A stretch of DNA of 64,000 nt, taken from contig JAFGMI010000005.1 of assembly GCA_016927595.1 (NCBI GenBank), positions 1 to 64,000 of the forward strand, in the 5' to 3' direction. The DNA comes from Melioribacteraceae bacterium (lineage in GTDB: Bacteria > Bacteroidota > Ignavibacteria > Ignavibacteriales > Melioribacteraceae). The stretch's first letter is position 1. The number at the start of each line of letters is the position of its first letter. A model generated the notes under the pieces. The model was not told the DNA's origin. It worked only from the letters and a program-made list of their open reading frames with translations, and ran no database searches. The position numbers and the translations under genes are program-made. Below are positions 6,945-17,212 of this stretch, in pieces.

Positions 6945-9900
6945 ATGAATCAGCGCGGTATTAACAGCAAAATAATTGTCACGATAGGATTATTACTTTT
7001 TCTTGTAATATTTTCCGAGTTGCTGAAGCCTTGGATTCTTGATTTTTATTCCCGGAACTGGTCTGAATTTGCCGGAGAACAACAGAACGAAATTGAAATA
7101 AAAGCATCTGAATATTTTGATGATCTTCAAAACGAAATAATTAACAGATTAAACCTGCTAAAAGTAAAGATTAAGAATGCCGATTTCAGCAACGAAAATC
7201 TTGTAGATATAATTGCCGGAAAGGAATTTGAAGGATATGAGATTATTGTCTTTAATAACGACTCTGATCTAGTAGCATGGTCGAGTCCGAATTATCAGGA
7301 TGAATCGTTCTTATTCGAACCAGTTTATAATAATGGCGAATGTTTTTTCTATGAAGCCAATTTGTATACTTTTTTAACCATATACGACTCTTTAGACGAC
7401 TTGACATTTTATGTAAGCCGGCTCGTAGAGAAGGAATATAAACTTGAGAATGAATATTTCGACCTGTTAAGCTTATCAATCGAATTATCAGATTTAACAA
7501 ATACTAATATAGACATTGAGTATACCGCCACAAACCAATTCAGCAGAGACGGAAGGTATTTTACATTTCCTGTTTATAACAAATTAAATAATGCAATTGC
7601 GAATGTAAGAGCTGAAAAACCTTCGCGGTATGATTACCTGAGAGAAATAGCGAATAGTACAAGGACTATTCAATTTGTTTTATTACTGATTATCACAATT
7701 TTGCTGGGAATACTGATATATACCAACAGCGAGAATATAAAATCTAAGAGAATTAAATTTTTTATTGCCGTCATATATCTTATTTTTATAAGAATTGTCC
7801 TGTATCTGTACGATATTCCTGCTAGATTTAACAGTCTTCAAATAAATAATCCGGAATACTTTTCATCAGAATTCGGTTTCGGTTTAGTCAAATCGCCTTT
7901 GGAATTTTTTATTACTTCTGTATTTATACTTTTAATCGTATTGTATACACTTAAATACTTCAGGACATTCCTCGCTTCGTTAAATGATTTTCACAATGGG
8001 AAGTTATGGCTTTTCATTTCTTCAATTCTGCTCTTAATGGTTTTTATTTTACTTTTACGCGGTTTCGGCGCTACAATAAGGAGTATTGTGTTTGAAACAA
8101 CACTTCGATACTTTAAATATCCCTCGCTGCTCCCTGATTTATCAACACTTTTAATGGATCTCAACATATTAATAATTGGGTTCGTAACGATATCAGTGCT
8201 GATAATGATTACCGCAACTTCAATAATTATTACAAGACGATTATTGCATAAGCAGGATATATTTTTAATACCTGTCATTTTCCTCATATTTCAGTTTGCT
8301 GCCCTGATTTTCGACATGGTTCAAAAACAACCACAGGGAACCCCTTTGCTTAGAGTTTTGTCAATATTTATAATTTTTGTTTTCTCAATTTACTATACAA
8401 AATTCAGAGCCGAATCTGTTGCGTACTTTATCTTGCTTCTCTTTACATCTTCGCTCATTACTATAAGCTATCTTACATACTATAATTCTGATTATGAGCG
8501 GAAGTCTCTTAAAACAACCGCCTACGAATTAATTAAACCGAATGAAGAGTATATTCTGCAACTAGTTAACAGAATACTTCAGGACGAGAAAGCCGAAACA
8601 AAGCTTCAGTTTACGCTGGAGTCCGATAGTAAAGTGAATTTCAATTCAATAGCTTTTCAGGTTTGGAGCAACAACGGACTGGAAAAAGAAACTTTCGGAT
8701 CAATAATTAATATAATCAGTAATTCAAGAAATTTACTTGGCAAATATTCTTATCAATTCGACGAGTCATTTATATGGGACTGGCAAGATGATCCGGACAC
8801 TTCATTAAACGGTATAAGAATAAGAACAATCTATACTGACGACGACAATAAAATTATAAGAGGCTTAAAACCGATCATCAAGAAGAAAAATCTTCTTGGT
8901 TATATTGAAGTATCCATACTAATAGACAGATATAAACTTGGTATAGAAGACAATCCGGATTTCTTTTCCTCTTCAAAGACGCTCGAGAAAAGCCCTGTAA
9001 ATCTTAAGCAGTTAAGAATTTTTGATTTTCAAAACAGGGAGCTTGTAAATTATTACACAGATCTTATTCCGTCTCAGAATGAAATTCATGATATGGTTAA
9101 TGTGGAGTTTAATGAAAATTCTGAAGCATGGCTATCAATTCCTCTCAACGGTATAGAGCATATCATTTATCTTAAAAAAGTAAAAGACATAAAGAAAGAC
9201 AGAATTATAGCAATTGCATTGGCAGAGAAAGATTTATCCTGGAATCTCTTCGATTTCTTTAAAATATTCCTGATCCATTCTCTTTATATTTTGGCTGCCC
9301 TTATAGTCGGATACTTCTTTTATTATAAAAAATTCTTCAACCCCCGATATTCGTTCAGGACTCAACTGTTACTCTCATTTATTTTAATTTCAACTTTACC
9401 ACTGCTGCTGCTTGCATTATACTTTAAGAATCTGACTGATGAAAAAAATACCGCAGCAATATATTATAAACTTGGAAAAAGAGCGGATCACGTTGAGGTT
9501 TATCTGAAAGACTACCTTGAAAATAATGTTCAGCCTGACGATAAATTATTAATCAGAGCGACAAATGATCTCGGTATTAATTATGATCTGTTTAAGGACA
9601 ATTACCTTTTTTACAGTTCGAACAGTGTCTACTATGAAATTGGACTTATACCGAAAACGCTTAATGCATCAGTATTCAATGAACTTGAACTTTCGGGTCT
9701 GACCGAATACGTTGTCCGTGAAAATATTGAGAAATATTTTTTCCACTCTTTTTATCATAAAGCAGAATTAAATAATGAAGAATACCTTATTAAGGTAAGC
9801 GATGCATTCAATAGTATTCAATTGCCTATGAGCGGTACCGAGGTCGATATTTTCCTTTTCGGTAGTTATTCACTTGCAATAATTCTGGTCATAATTTTCA

Positions 9901-10748
9901 GCACGATTCTTGCAAATCAGATTTCGTCGCCCATACGTAAGTTAACCAATGCAACACTTTCTGTAGCTGAAGGAAACCTGAAACTTAAAATTGATGAAAG
10001 TGCCCGGGGAGAAGTCGGGGAGCTTATTGAAGGATTCAATTTCATGGTTGCTGAACTCGAAAAAAACCAATCCAGACTGGCTGAAATGGAAAGAGAATCG
10101 GCGTGGCGCGACATGGCAAGGCAGGTAGCACATGAAATTAAAAATCCACTTACACCTATGAAACTGGCGGTTCAGCAGCTAATAACTGCAAAACAGGATA
10201 ACTCCAGCAAGTTTGAAGATACATTCAATAAGGTGACATCTACAATAATAAGGCAGATTGAAATATTAAAAAACATCGCGTCGGAATTTTCCAATTTTGC
10301 AAAAATGCCTGAACTTAATATTAAAAAAATCAATCTTATAAATTCAGTTAAGGATACGTTAAACCTTTTTGTTGACGACAATATTAAAATTAAATTTGAA
10401 AGCAAATCCGATGAGTATATTATCAAAGCCGATAATCAGCAGCTTCAGAGGACTTTCTTTAATCTTATAAAGAACTCAATCCAGGCGAGTTCGACGGAAA
10501 TATCAATAAATTTAAGCAGTGATCTTAACAATGTTTACATGCGACTGATAGATAACGGTAAAGGGATTCCTGAAAACATTATTAATAAAGTATTCGAAGC
10601 TAATTTTACAACCAAGGTAGAAGGAATGGGTTTGGGTTTGCACATGGCTAAACGACTGTTCGATTCAATTGATGCCTCTATAGAAGTTGAAAGAACGGGA
10701 AGTAACGGTACTGTTTTACTAATAACATTTCCTGTTGCGCTGAAATGA
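6945..10748 (+). CDS. Very large NtrY-like membrane sensor histidine kinase
   Basis: The 1267-residue protein is about twice the usual NtrY length. A first helix (9-27) and an extracytoplasmic region (to about 240) lead to a block of about eight helices (242-512). A second extracytoplasmic region (about 515-770), helices at about 771-795 and 807-826, a third such region, a helix at about 974-992 and a HAMP domain follow. The kinase core has phosphoacceptor His1063 in VAHEIKNPLTP, an N-box NLIKNSIQAS, and the G-box GMGLGL near 1227. The AHEIKNPLTP box is the NtrY/NtrB type, whose partners are often sigma54 activators. No response regulator is adjacent. Its stop overlaps the start of the helicase gene (ATGA), so the two are co-translated. 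Confidence 0.9.
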   Translation: MNQRGINSKIIVTIGLLLFLVIFSELLKPWILDFYSRNWSEFAGEQQNEIEIKASEYFDDLQNEIINRLNLLKVKIKNADFSNENLVDIIAGKEFEGYEIIVFNNDSDLVAWSSPNYQDESFLFEPVYNNGECFFYEANLYTFLTIYDSLDDLTFYVSRLVEKEYKLENEYFDLLSLSIELSDLTNTNIDIEYTATNQFSRDGRYFTFPVYNKLNNAIANVRAEKPSRYDYLREIANSTRTIQFVLLLIITILLGILIYTNSENIKSKRIKFFIAVIYLIFIRIVLYLYDIPARFNSLQINNPEYFSSEFGFGLVKSPLEFFITSVFILLIVLYTLKYFRTFLASLNDFHNGKLWLFISSILLLMVFILLLRGFGATIRSIVFETTLRYFKYPSLLPDLSTLLMDLNILIIGFVTISVLIMITATSIIITRRLLHKQDIFLIPVIFLIFQFAALIFDMVQKQPQGTPLLRVLSIFIIFVFSIYYTKFRAESVAYFILLLFTSSLITISYLTYYNSDYERKSLKTTAYELIKPNEEYILQLVNRILQDEKAETKLQFTLESDSKVNFNSIAFQVWSNNGLEKETFGSIINIISNSRNLLGKYSYQFDESFIWDWQDDPDTSLNGIRIRTIYTDDDNKIIRGLKPIIKKKNLLGYIEVSILIDRYKLGIEDNPDFFSSSKTLEKSPVNLKQLRIFDFQNRELVNYYTDLIPSQNEIHDMVNVEFNENSEAWLSIPLNGIEHIIYLKKVKDIKKDRIIAIALAEKDLSWNLFDFFKIFLIHSLYILAALIVGYFFYYKKFFNPRYSFRTQLLLSFILISTLPLLLLALYFKNLTDEKNTAAIYYKLGKRADHVEVYLKDYLENNVQPDDKLLIRATNDLGINYDLFKDNYLFYSSNSVYYEIGLIPKTLNASVFNELELSGLTEYVVRENIEKYFFHSFYHKAELNNEEYLIKVSDAFNSIQLPMSGTEVDIFLFGSYSLAIILVIIFSTILANQISSPIRKLTNATLSVAEGNLKLKIDESARGEVGELIEGFNFMVAELEKNQSRLAEMERESAWRDMARQVAHEIKNPLTPMKLAVQQLITAKQDNSSKFEDTFNKVTSTIIRQIEILKNIASEFSNFAKMPELNIKKINLINSVKDTLNLFVDDNIKIKFESKSDEYIIKADNQQLQRTFFNLIKNSIQASSTEISINLSSDLNNVYMRLIDNGKGIPENIINKVFEANFTTKVEGMGLGLHMAKRLFDSIDASIEVERTGSNGTVLLITFPVALK

Positions 10749-13700
10749 ATCAGTTAACAAGTTATCAAAAAAGTGCACTGGAATACAATAAGCATATTTC
10801 ACTCACGGCTAACGCCGGTTCAGGTAAAACATTCGTTCTTGCGAAAAGATACGTACAAATCGCCCTTGAAGAAAACATATCTCTTCAATCAATTATAGCA
10901 ATTACATTCACAGAGAAAGCCGCCGCTGAATTATACTCGAGAATTTCCAGGGAAATTGATGAAAGACTAACCGGGGAAACTGTCGTAGAGGTAAAAGAAA
11001 AATTATATAGAATAAGAAGACAACTTGTTTCTGCCAAGATCTCTACAATACATTCTTTTTGTTCGGAGGTATTAAAAGAATACTCACCTGAAATAGGATT
11101 AGATGCAAATTTTACTTCAATTGATCAGAACCTTTCCGATGAAATTATAGAGAAGGAAATCTCAGATTATATCGGCAGAAAAATTTCTGTTGATGAAACC
11201 TTAAGGCAGATAATCAGATTGCTTGGCTCCAATGCTAAGGCAACGTCCTTTTTTACGGATGCGATTAAAAATATTAAAACGGTTAGAACACTCGGACACT
11301 CGCTTTATAAGAAGAACATTTCTGCTATTGTCGGATTTTGGGAGAACGAATCTGACAAGTTGTTCAATAAGATTATAATCGGCAAACTGGAATCCGTATT
11401 AAATCTTGTTGAAGAAATTAATAATTCAGTTCTCGGTCAGGATAACACAAATGAAATTGCATCTGAAATAGCAGGTGTAGTTGCTGGGATCAGAGCAAAT
11501 GATGACATTATAAAAATTCTTGATTTATTATTCTCGCTTAAATCGATGCTTTTTACTTCGGGCGGAAACCTTCGCAAACAAAAATATCTGGGGAAAAACA
11601 TCGAATCTTTCAATGATGCCGCTGAAGAAATAAACAGATTCTATTCGGATATGGACTTTTTCAAGTCAGTTGAAAAAGACAGAGATATTCTGGCTGAACT
11701 TGCTTCATTTGGTAATCATGTGATCAATTCGGTAATTGAAATTTACAAAGGATATTCAGGAGTGAAGCAGCGCATGGGTTACATGGATTTTGACGACCTG
11801 CTTCATTATGCCGAGAAACTTACCGGACTTCCGTATGTGATTGAATCATTATCGGTCAAGTACAGATATATTATGATTGATGAGTATCAGGATACCGACG
11901 AAACGCAGTTCAATATTTTTATTCCAATTCTAAAAAATTTAAGTGCCGGCAACCTGTTTGTTGTAGGCGATGAGAAACAGAGTATTTATATGTTCAGGGG
12001 AGCCGAATTAAAAGTATTCGAGAAAACCAAGGAGATGATAGCCAATTCCCCGGATTCCGGTCTTCTCTTGGAACTGCCACATAGCTTTCGTTTATCCCCG
12101 GAGATAGCTTTTTTCTGCAATCGTCTTTTCCGGAATCTTTTTGCTTCAGCTGAAACAGAATTTAATGAAGTAAGTCATAGTGAACTGATCAGCATTAAAG
12201 ATAATTATGGCGGAGGTGAATTACAGTTACTACTGAGTAACGATGCGGAAGAAGTATATGAATCTGTTCTGGTAGCCAATAAGATTAAAGAATTAGTCTC
12301 ATTAAAAAATATATGTTATAAAGATATTGCAGTTCTTGTGCGTAAGAGGGATTCATTCAAATCGCTCGAAGAAGAGTTTAACAAGCATAAAATTCCATTT
12401 AATATTATCGGCGGGAAGGGATTTTACCAACAGCAGGTTGTATCCGATATATACTCGTATCTCTCATTCCTGATCGATACTTCAGATGATATATCGTTGC
12501 TTACTGTGCTGAGATCTCCCTTCTTCTTTGTACCCGACAGTACAATATATCTGATATCTCTGGAAAGCGGCGAAACTTTTTACGATAAACTTACCGGATA
12601 TGCAGATAAAGACGGGGAATTAAGTACTGTTCTTAATCAGCTGCACAAGCATCTCTTATATGTAAATAAGCTGGAACTTCCCGATTTAATATCCCAAATA
12701 TTAATAGACACAAATTATTTTTCGGTTGTTTCGGGAAGATTCGATTCCAATCAGCAGCTGGCGAATATAGATAAGTTAATTCACCAATCATTAAACTATA
12801 ATAAGCACAGTTTCAAATCACTCTACGATTTTATAGATTATCTGAAGAATTCAATTTTAAAAAAAACGGATGAAGGACAAGCAGCAATTCCTACGGATTC
12901 AAACGCTGTAAATCTGATGACGATTCACCAGTCCAAAGGATTGGAATTCAAAGCGGCTTTTATATTCCACTCTCATTTATCTACTCAAACCGATCAGATA
13001 AAAGCAGGAGAAATAAAAATTGATAAAGAGTACGGTGTATTAACAAAATTACCTGAAGCCAATAATTACTTTAAAGAATTCTTATCTCCCCGAATTAATA
13101 GTGTATTTAACTACAAGTCGTACAGAAAAAATCTTGCGGAAACGAAAAGACTGCTTTATGTAGCCGTAACAAGGGCTTCTGATTATCTTTATATTACTGG
13201 AGAATTGAAAAACGGTTACCCTGAAAATTCATTCCTTGGTTTGTTGTTCAGAGGTTTGAACAGTTCTCCGGATTCCGAGAAAATTGAACTAACAGGGACA
13301 CATATTATTCTGAAAGACGAAAGACAGTATGAAAAACCAATAAGCGTGACTATACCGGTTATTAGGGAAACGATTTATCAGGACACAAAGCCTGACAATA
13401 CGATACCAAAATCCTCAACCGGTCAGATTAAAATAAATATTAAAAATATACCCGACAAAACGAAGAATGAAATTGTTTCAGCAACAAAAATTAATATTTT
13501 TTCACAGTGTCCCTTAAAGTATCATCTTACTTACAATCTGGGGTATATTAAATTATTCCAGGAGTTTGTCAGATCCTCGGAGAGTAATTACTATTCAAGG
13601 GAAGATGATGAGTATCAGACTGCATCGGATATTAAAGGCAGAATAATTCATAAATTGTTGGAAATGGAAACCGGACCGGAGGACCTGAAATCCTCTGTGG

Positions 13701-14239
13701 AAAATCTCATTAAGGTTGACTACAATCTCGATAACATCTCAAACAATATACTTGTTGAATCAGTGACTGATAAGTTGAGTGTTTACTTTAAATCTGATAT
13801 CTATAAAGAGATAAAATCGTTTGATAAGTATGAAAATGAACTGGAATTATATTTAAAAAGAAATGATTATTATTTATACGGTATCATCGATAAACTTATA
13901 TTTGCAAAGGACAAATTAATTGTAGTAGATTATAAAACGGATCATGTTGACAACAGAAATATTAAATCTAAATTTGAATATTATAAAAATCAGATACTAT
14001 TTTATTCTTATCTTGCGAGAAATTTTTATAACTGGTCTAAGCCTGTAGAATTAAGATTGGTATTTATAAGTAATCCGGATAAATCTATTCGTCAGATAGT
14101 AAGCGGGGATGAATTAACCGACTTTTCCAATAGAGTCGATGAAATTGTGTTAAAGATACGCGAAAACAGGTACGAAAAGAATCTTAATCATTGCAAAGCT
14201 TGTCACTATTATGTAAACAATAATTGTGTTGTAAAATAA
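10745..14239 (+). CDS. UvrD/AddA-type ATP-dependent helicase-nuclease with Fe-S type cysteines
   Basis: The 1164-residue SF1A helicase has Walker A GSGKT (25-29), motif II DEYQDTD (379-385), the TIHQSKGLEF segment (about 725) and the AVTRASDYLY box (about 807). The C-terminal RecB-family nuclease shows GRIIH, then GIID (about 1046-1049) and VVDYKT with D1062 and K1064. Four cysteines frame the nuclease: C922, C1150, C1153 and C1161. That C-(long gap)-CxxC-x7-C pattern resembles the Fe-S cluster of AddB and Cas4 rather than ordinary AddA. The likely role is end resection and recombinational repair. No AddB partner is in the window. It overlaps the kinase gene by four bases and precedes the amidase by 12. 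Confidence 0.9.
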   Translation: MNQLTSYQKSALEYNKHISLTANAGSGKTFVLAKRYVQIALEENISLQSIIAITFTEKAAAELYSRISREIDERLTGETVVEVKEKLYRIRRQLVSAKISTIHSFCSEVLKEYSPEIGLDANFTSIDQNLSDEIIEKEISDYIGRKISVDETLRQIIRLLGSNAKATSFFTDAIKNIKTVRTLGHSLYKKNISAIVGFWENESDKLFNKIIIGKLESVLNLVEEINNSVLGQDNTNEIASEIAGVVAGIRANDDIIKILDLLFSLKSMLFTSGGNLRKQKYLGKNIESFNDAAEEINRFYSDMDFFKSVEKDRDILAELASFGNHVINSVIEIYKGYSGVKQRMGYMDFDDLLHYAEKLTGLPYVIESLSVKYRYIMIDEYQDTDETQFNIFIPILKNLSAGNLFVVGDEKQSIYMFRGAELKVFEKTKEMIANSPDSGLLLELPHSFRLSPEIAFFCNRLFRNLFASAETEFNEVSHSELISIKDNYGGGELQLLLSNDAEEVYESVLVANKIKELVSLKNICYKDIAVLVRKRDSFKSLEEEFNKHKIPFNIIGGKGFYQQQVVSDIYSYLSFLIDTSDDISLLTVLRSPFFFVPDSTIYLISLESGETFYDKLTGYADKDGELSTVLNQLHKHLLYVNKLELPDLISQILIDTNYFSVVSGRFDSNQQLANIDKLIHQSLNYNKHSFKSLYDFIDYLKNSILKKTDEGQAAIPTDSNAVNLMTIHQSKGLEFKAAFIFHSHLSTQTDQIKAGEIKIDKEYGVLTKLPEANNYFKEFLSPRINSVFNYKSYRKNLAETKRLLYVAVTRASDYLYITGELKNGYPENSFLGLLFRGLNSSPDSEKIELTGTHIILKDERQYEKPISVTIPVIRETIYQDTKPDNTIPKSSTGQIKINIKNIPDKTKNEIVSATKINIFSQCPLKYHLTYNLGYIKLFQEFVRSSESNYYSREDDEYQTASDIKGRIIHKLLEMETGPEDLKSSVENLIKVDYNLDNISNNILVESVTDKLSVYFKSDIYKEIKSFDKYENELELYLKRNDYYLYGIIDKLIFAKDKLIVVDYKTDHVDNRNIKSKFEYYKNQILFYSYLARNFYNWSKPVELRLVFISNPDKSIRQIVSGDELTDFSNRVDEIVLKIRENRYEKNLNHCKACHYYVNNNCVVK

Positions 14240-14251
14240 ATTATATAAGCC

Positions 14252-15325
14252 ATGAAAGTTGAAAATATTGTTTTACTGTTTTTTTTCTCGTTGATTATTA
14301 TGTCTTGTTCTTCAGGTGAAAAGACTGTTAAGCTTAATGAATTCGGATATGAGAGCGTTGCCTATCCGTACTATGAACTACCACCGGAATTAAAAGATAA
14401 CACACTTTACTCAAAAAAGATCTCTGACAATTACAGCTACATGAATAGTCTGAAAATTTTTCTCGATCCGGGTCACGGCGGCACTGACAGAAAAAACACT
14501 TCGCGCGACAAAACTGTTGTGGAAGCTGATATTAATTTAAATGTCGCAATGCATCTCGAAAAATTTCTCGAAGACTCCGGCGCGGAGGTAATATTCTCCC
14601 GCGTTAATGATGATACAGTGTCACTTGAAGAAAGAGTAAGACTTGCAAATAATTCGGGTGCTGATTTGTTCATAAGTATCCATCACAATGCAACCGCTGA
14701 CAGCGCCAATTACTGGACAAATTATACCTCGACTTTCTATCATTCAATGCCCTGGAATTACGGATACGAACCGTACGAACATCAGATAGCAAAGTATGTC
14801 CAGCGCGATCTTGCATATGCCATGCGCAATCCGGGAAGTCTTGCAAGTTTCGACGGCACAATGTCGGATTTTCTGATAAACAGGGATAACGGATTTTACG
14901 TCTTGAAATACACATTGATTCCTTCCATACTTGTAGAGTGCTCGTTTTTCACCAACAGGCTTGAAGAAACCAGATTATCAATCGATGAATTCAATAAAGT
15001 TGAAGCATGGGGAATATACAGCGGTCTTGCTAAATTTTTTTCGGAAAATATTCCTGAAATTTATTTTGTAGGTGATGAATCCCTTCTTAGTGATGATACA
15101 CTAAAGTTGGTTTTTACTGTGAATGATATTTATCCCTTTAACAGAAGCGGTTTAAAGATTTACTACAATATGATGGAAACTCAATTTGAATACGTTGAGC
15201 CTGAAAATAAAATCGAGCTTATTTTACAGGAACCTGCTGCAGGTGAGCACGAGGTTAAAATAATTTACGAAAACGATCAGAATATTTTTTCGAAGCCGTT
15301 TATCAGGAAAATTGTCATTAATTAA
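14252..15325 (+). CDS. N-acetylmuramoyl-L-alanine amidase lipoprotein (Amidase_3)
   Basis: The 357-residue product starts with a lipoprotein signal, lipobox IMSC with Cys19. The zinc-amidase core carries all family ligands and catalytic residues: H75 in DPGHGG, E91, H144 in SIHHN and E229 in LVECSF. It cuts the amide bond between N-acetylmuramic acid and the stem peptide, aiding daughter-cell separation or wall turnover. A C-terminal segment of about 85 residues looks like a small beta domain. It lies 12 bases behind the helicase gene and probably belongs to the same transcript. The lipid anchor places it in the outer membrane or on the periplasmic face. Confidence 0.93.
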   Translation: MKVENIVLLFFFSLIIMSCSSGEKTVKLNEFGYESVAYPYYELPPELKDNTLYSKKISDNYSYMNSLKIFLDPGHGGTDRKNTSRDKTVVEADINLNVAMHLEKFLEDSGAEVIFSRVNDDTVSLEERVRLANNSGADLFISIHHNATADSANYWTNYTSTFYHSMPWNYGYEPYEHQIAKYVQRDLAYAMRNPGSLASFDGTMSDFLINRDNGFYVLKYTLIPSILVECSFFTNRLEETRLSIDEFNKVEAWGIYSGLAKFFSENIPEIYFVGDESLLSDDTLKLVFTVNDIYPFNRSGLKIYYNMMETQFEYVEPENKIELILQEPAAGEHEVKIIYENDQNIFSKPFIRKIVIN

Positions 15326-15327
15326 AT

Positions 15328-15335
15328 TATCTTTG
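15328..15335 (+). promoter_or_regulatory. Candidate -7 promoter box (TAnnTTTG type)
   Basis: TATCTTTG matches the Bacteroidota -7 element TAnnTTTG, and the extended string TATCTTTGCACC recurs upstream of the barrel gene at 37184. No TTTG is found 19-21 bases upstream, so it is half a promoter at best. A start about seven bases downstream would leave a leader of only about eight bases before the annotated ATG at 15350. Confidence 0.35.
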
Positions 15336-15349
15336 CACCTTTAATATTA

Positions 15350-17194
15350 ATGACGAAAATAGCGGCGGGTTATATGTGCGGTAGTTTTATCAACAGCGGT
15401 TTGAACGACCGGAATTCTATAGATCAAAAATTTAAATGGGATCTTACTCATATCTACCAGGAAGAGGCGCAGTGGGAAAAAGACTTTACCTGGCTCAAAG
15501 AAAATGTTAATAACTACAAGACTTTTGAAAATACATTTCTTAATACATCGAAATCACTTCTTGAATGTCTTATATTCGACGAAAGTGTCGGCATAGCACT
15601 TGGGAAAGTCTATTTATATGCTATGCTTTCAAGGGATTTGAATCTGGCAGATACCAAGCATCAGGCAAATTATCAGAGAGTAGTTTCTTTGTCAGCACAG
15701 CTCGAAGCAGCGTCCTCGTTTATCAAGCCCGGAATTATTGAATCGCCCGCAGAGAAGATATGGAAATACGTTGATGAAGAGGAAGGATTAAAGGTTTACA
15801 AACATTTATTTGAGGACTGGTTCAGGACAAAAGGGCATACATTATCCAGTGATAAAGAGGAATTGCTGGCTAATGCATTTCCTGCTTTAAACGTTTCGTC
15901 GGAAACATTCAGTTTATTCTCCAATGCCGATATTAAGTTTCCGGAGGTCGAAGATTCAAGCGGAAAATTAGTCGAGGTATCCCATGGAAGATATACAGCT
16001 GCTATGTATTCGCTGGACAGAAAATTCAGAGAAAGATTTTATAGAGCATACTATAAACCTTATGTACAGTTCAAAAATACTTTAGCATCACTTTTGGGCG
16101 GTAAAATAAAAGCCGATATATTTAATGCCCGATCGAGGAAGTACAATTCTTCACTCGAAGCTTCGTTAAATCCCAACAATATTCCGGTAACTGTTTATGA
16201 TAATCTTGTGAAAACTGTAGAGGCAAATCTTGAGCCTCTTAACAGATGGTGCTCAATCAAGAAGAAAGTACTCAAAGTCGATAGTCTGCACCCGTACGAT
16301 ATTTATGTGACATTGTTCCCGACAGAGAAAAGAAAATATGATTACAATATGAGTGTCAATATGATATATGATGCAATGAAATTACTGGGGGAAGATTATC
16401 TGGCTGATCTGAGGCAGGCATTTGAACAAAACTGGATAGACGTTTATGAAACTAAAAATAAAAGGAGCGGGGCTTATTCTTCGGGCACAACTTTTGGAGT
16501 ACATCCATATGTTCTTCTCAACTGGAACGACGAGTTGAATGACGTTTTCACCTTAGCGCACGAAATGGGTCACAATATGCACTCATATTATACCGGAAAG
16601 TCGCAGCCTTATCCATATGCTAATTACTCGATATTTATCGCTGAAGTCACTTCAACTGTTAACGAGGCTTTGCTGCTTGATTTTATGATCAGGCATGCAA
16701 CAACAAAGGAAGCTAAACTTTCTCTCATGGAAAAACACATAAATAATATTGTTAGTACATTTTACAGGCAGACTCTGTTTTCTTCATTCGAACGGACTAT
16801 TCATGAAAAAATAGAACATGGCGAGGCACTTACTTCGGATTATCTTTGCGATTTATACGGCGGACTTCATGCTAAGTACTGGGGTCCCGATATGGCAATT
16901 GATGAAGAGGAAACCTTTACCTGGACCAGGGTGCCGCATTTTTATTATAATTTTTATGTATATCAGTATGCAACAAGTTTTGCCGCTTCTGAGATACTTG
17001 TCAGTAATTTTATGACTGAAGGTATGGGCGCTGTTAACCGATACCTTGATATGCTGAAGGCAGGAAGCTCGGATTATCCGATAAATGTTCTTAAAAAAAC
17101 AGGAGTAGACATGATGTCCCCGGAACCTGTACTCAGCGTAACCAGGAAGATGACGGAACTTCTGAATGAAATGGAAAAATTATTGGACGAATAA
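15350..17194 (+). CDS. pepF: M3 family oligoendopeptidase F
   Basis: The 614-residue zinc metallopeptidase has HEMGH at 404-408 and the third ligand Glu432 in IAEVTSTVNE, with the exact spacing of family M3. It cleaves short peptides in the cytoplasm; no signal peptide is present. The length matches PepF/PepB oligoendopeptidases (about 600). The first eight residues look poorly conserved, and the ATG at 15374 (residue 9) would better suit the -7-like box at 15328, so the start is uncertain. It may read on from the amidase gene 24 bases upstream or have its own promoter. Confidence 0.92.
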   Translation: MTKIAAGYMCGSFINSGLNDRNSIDQKFKWDLTHIYQEEAQWEKDFTWLKENVNNYKTFENTFLNTSKSLLECLIFDESVGIALGKVYLYAMLSRDLNLADTKHQANYQRVVSLSAQLEAASSFIKPGIIESPAEKIWKYVDEEEGLKVYKHLFEDWFRTKGHTLSSDKEELLANAFPALNVSSETFSLFSNADIKFPEVEDSSGKLVEVSHGRYTAAMYSLDRKFRERFYRAYYKPYVQFKNTLASLLGGKIKADIFNARSRKYNSSLEASLNPNNIPVTVYDNLVKTVEANLEPLNRWCSIKKKVLKVDSLHPYDIYVTLFPTEKRKYDYNMSVNMIYDAMKLLGEDYLADLRQAFEQNWIDVYETKNKRSGAYSSGTTFGVHPYVLLNWNDELNDVFTLAHEMGHNMHSYYTGKSQPYPYANYSIFIAEVTSTVNEALLLDFMIRHATTKEAKLSLMEKHINNIVSTFYRQTLFSSFERTIHEKIEHGEALTSDYLCDLYGGLHAKYWGPDMAIDEEETFTWTRVPHFYYNFYVYQYATSFAASEILVSNFMTEGMGAVNRYLDMLKAGSSDYPINVLKKTGVDMMSPEPVLSVTRKMTELLNEMEKLLDE

Positions 17195-17212
17195 TATGTA
17201 TTGGAGAAATAA

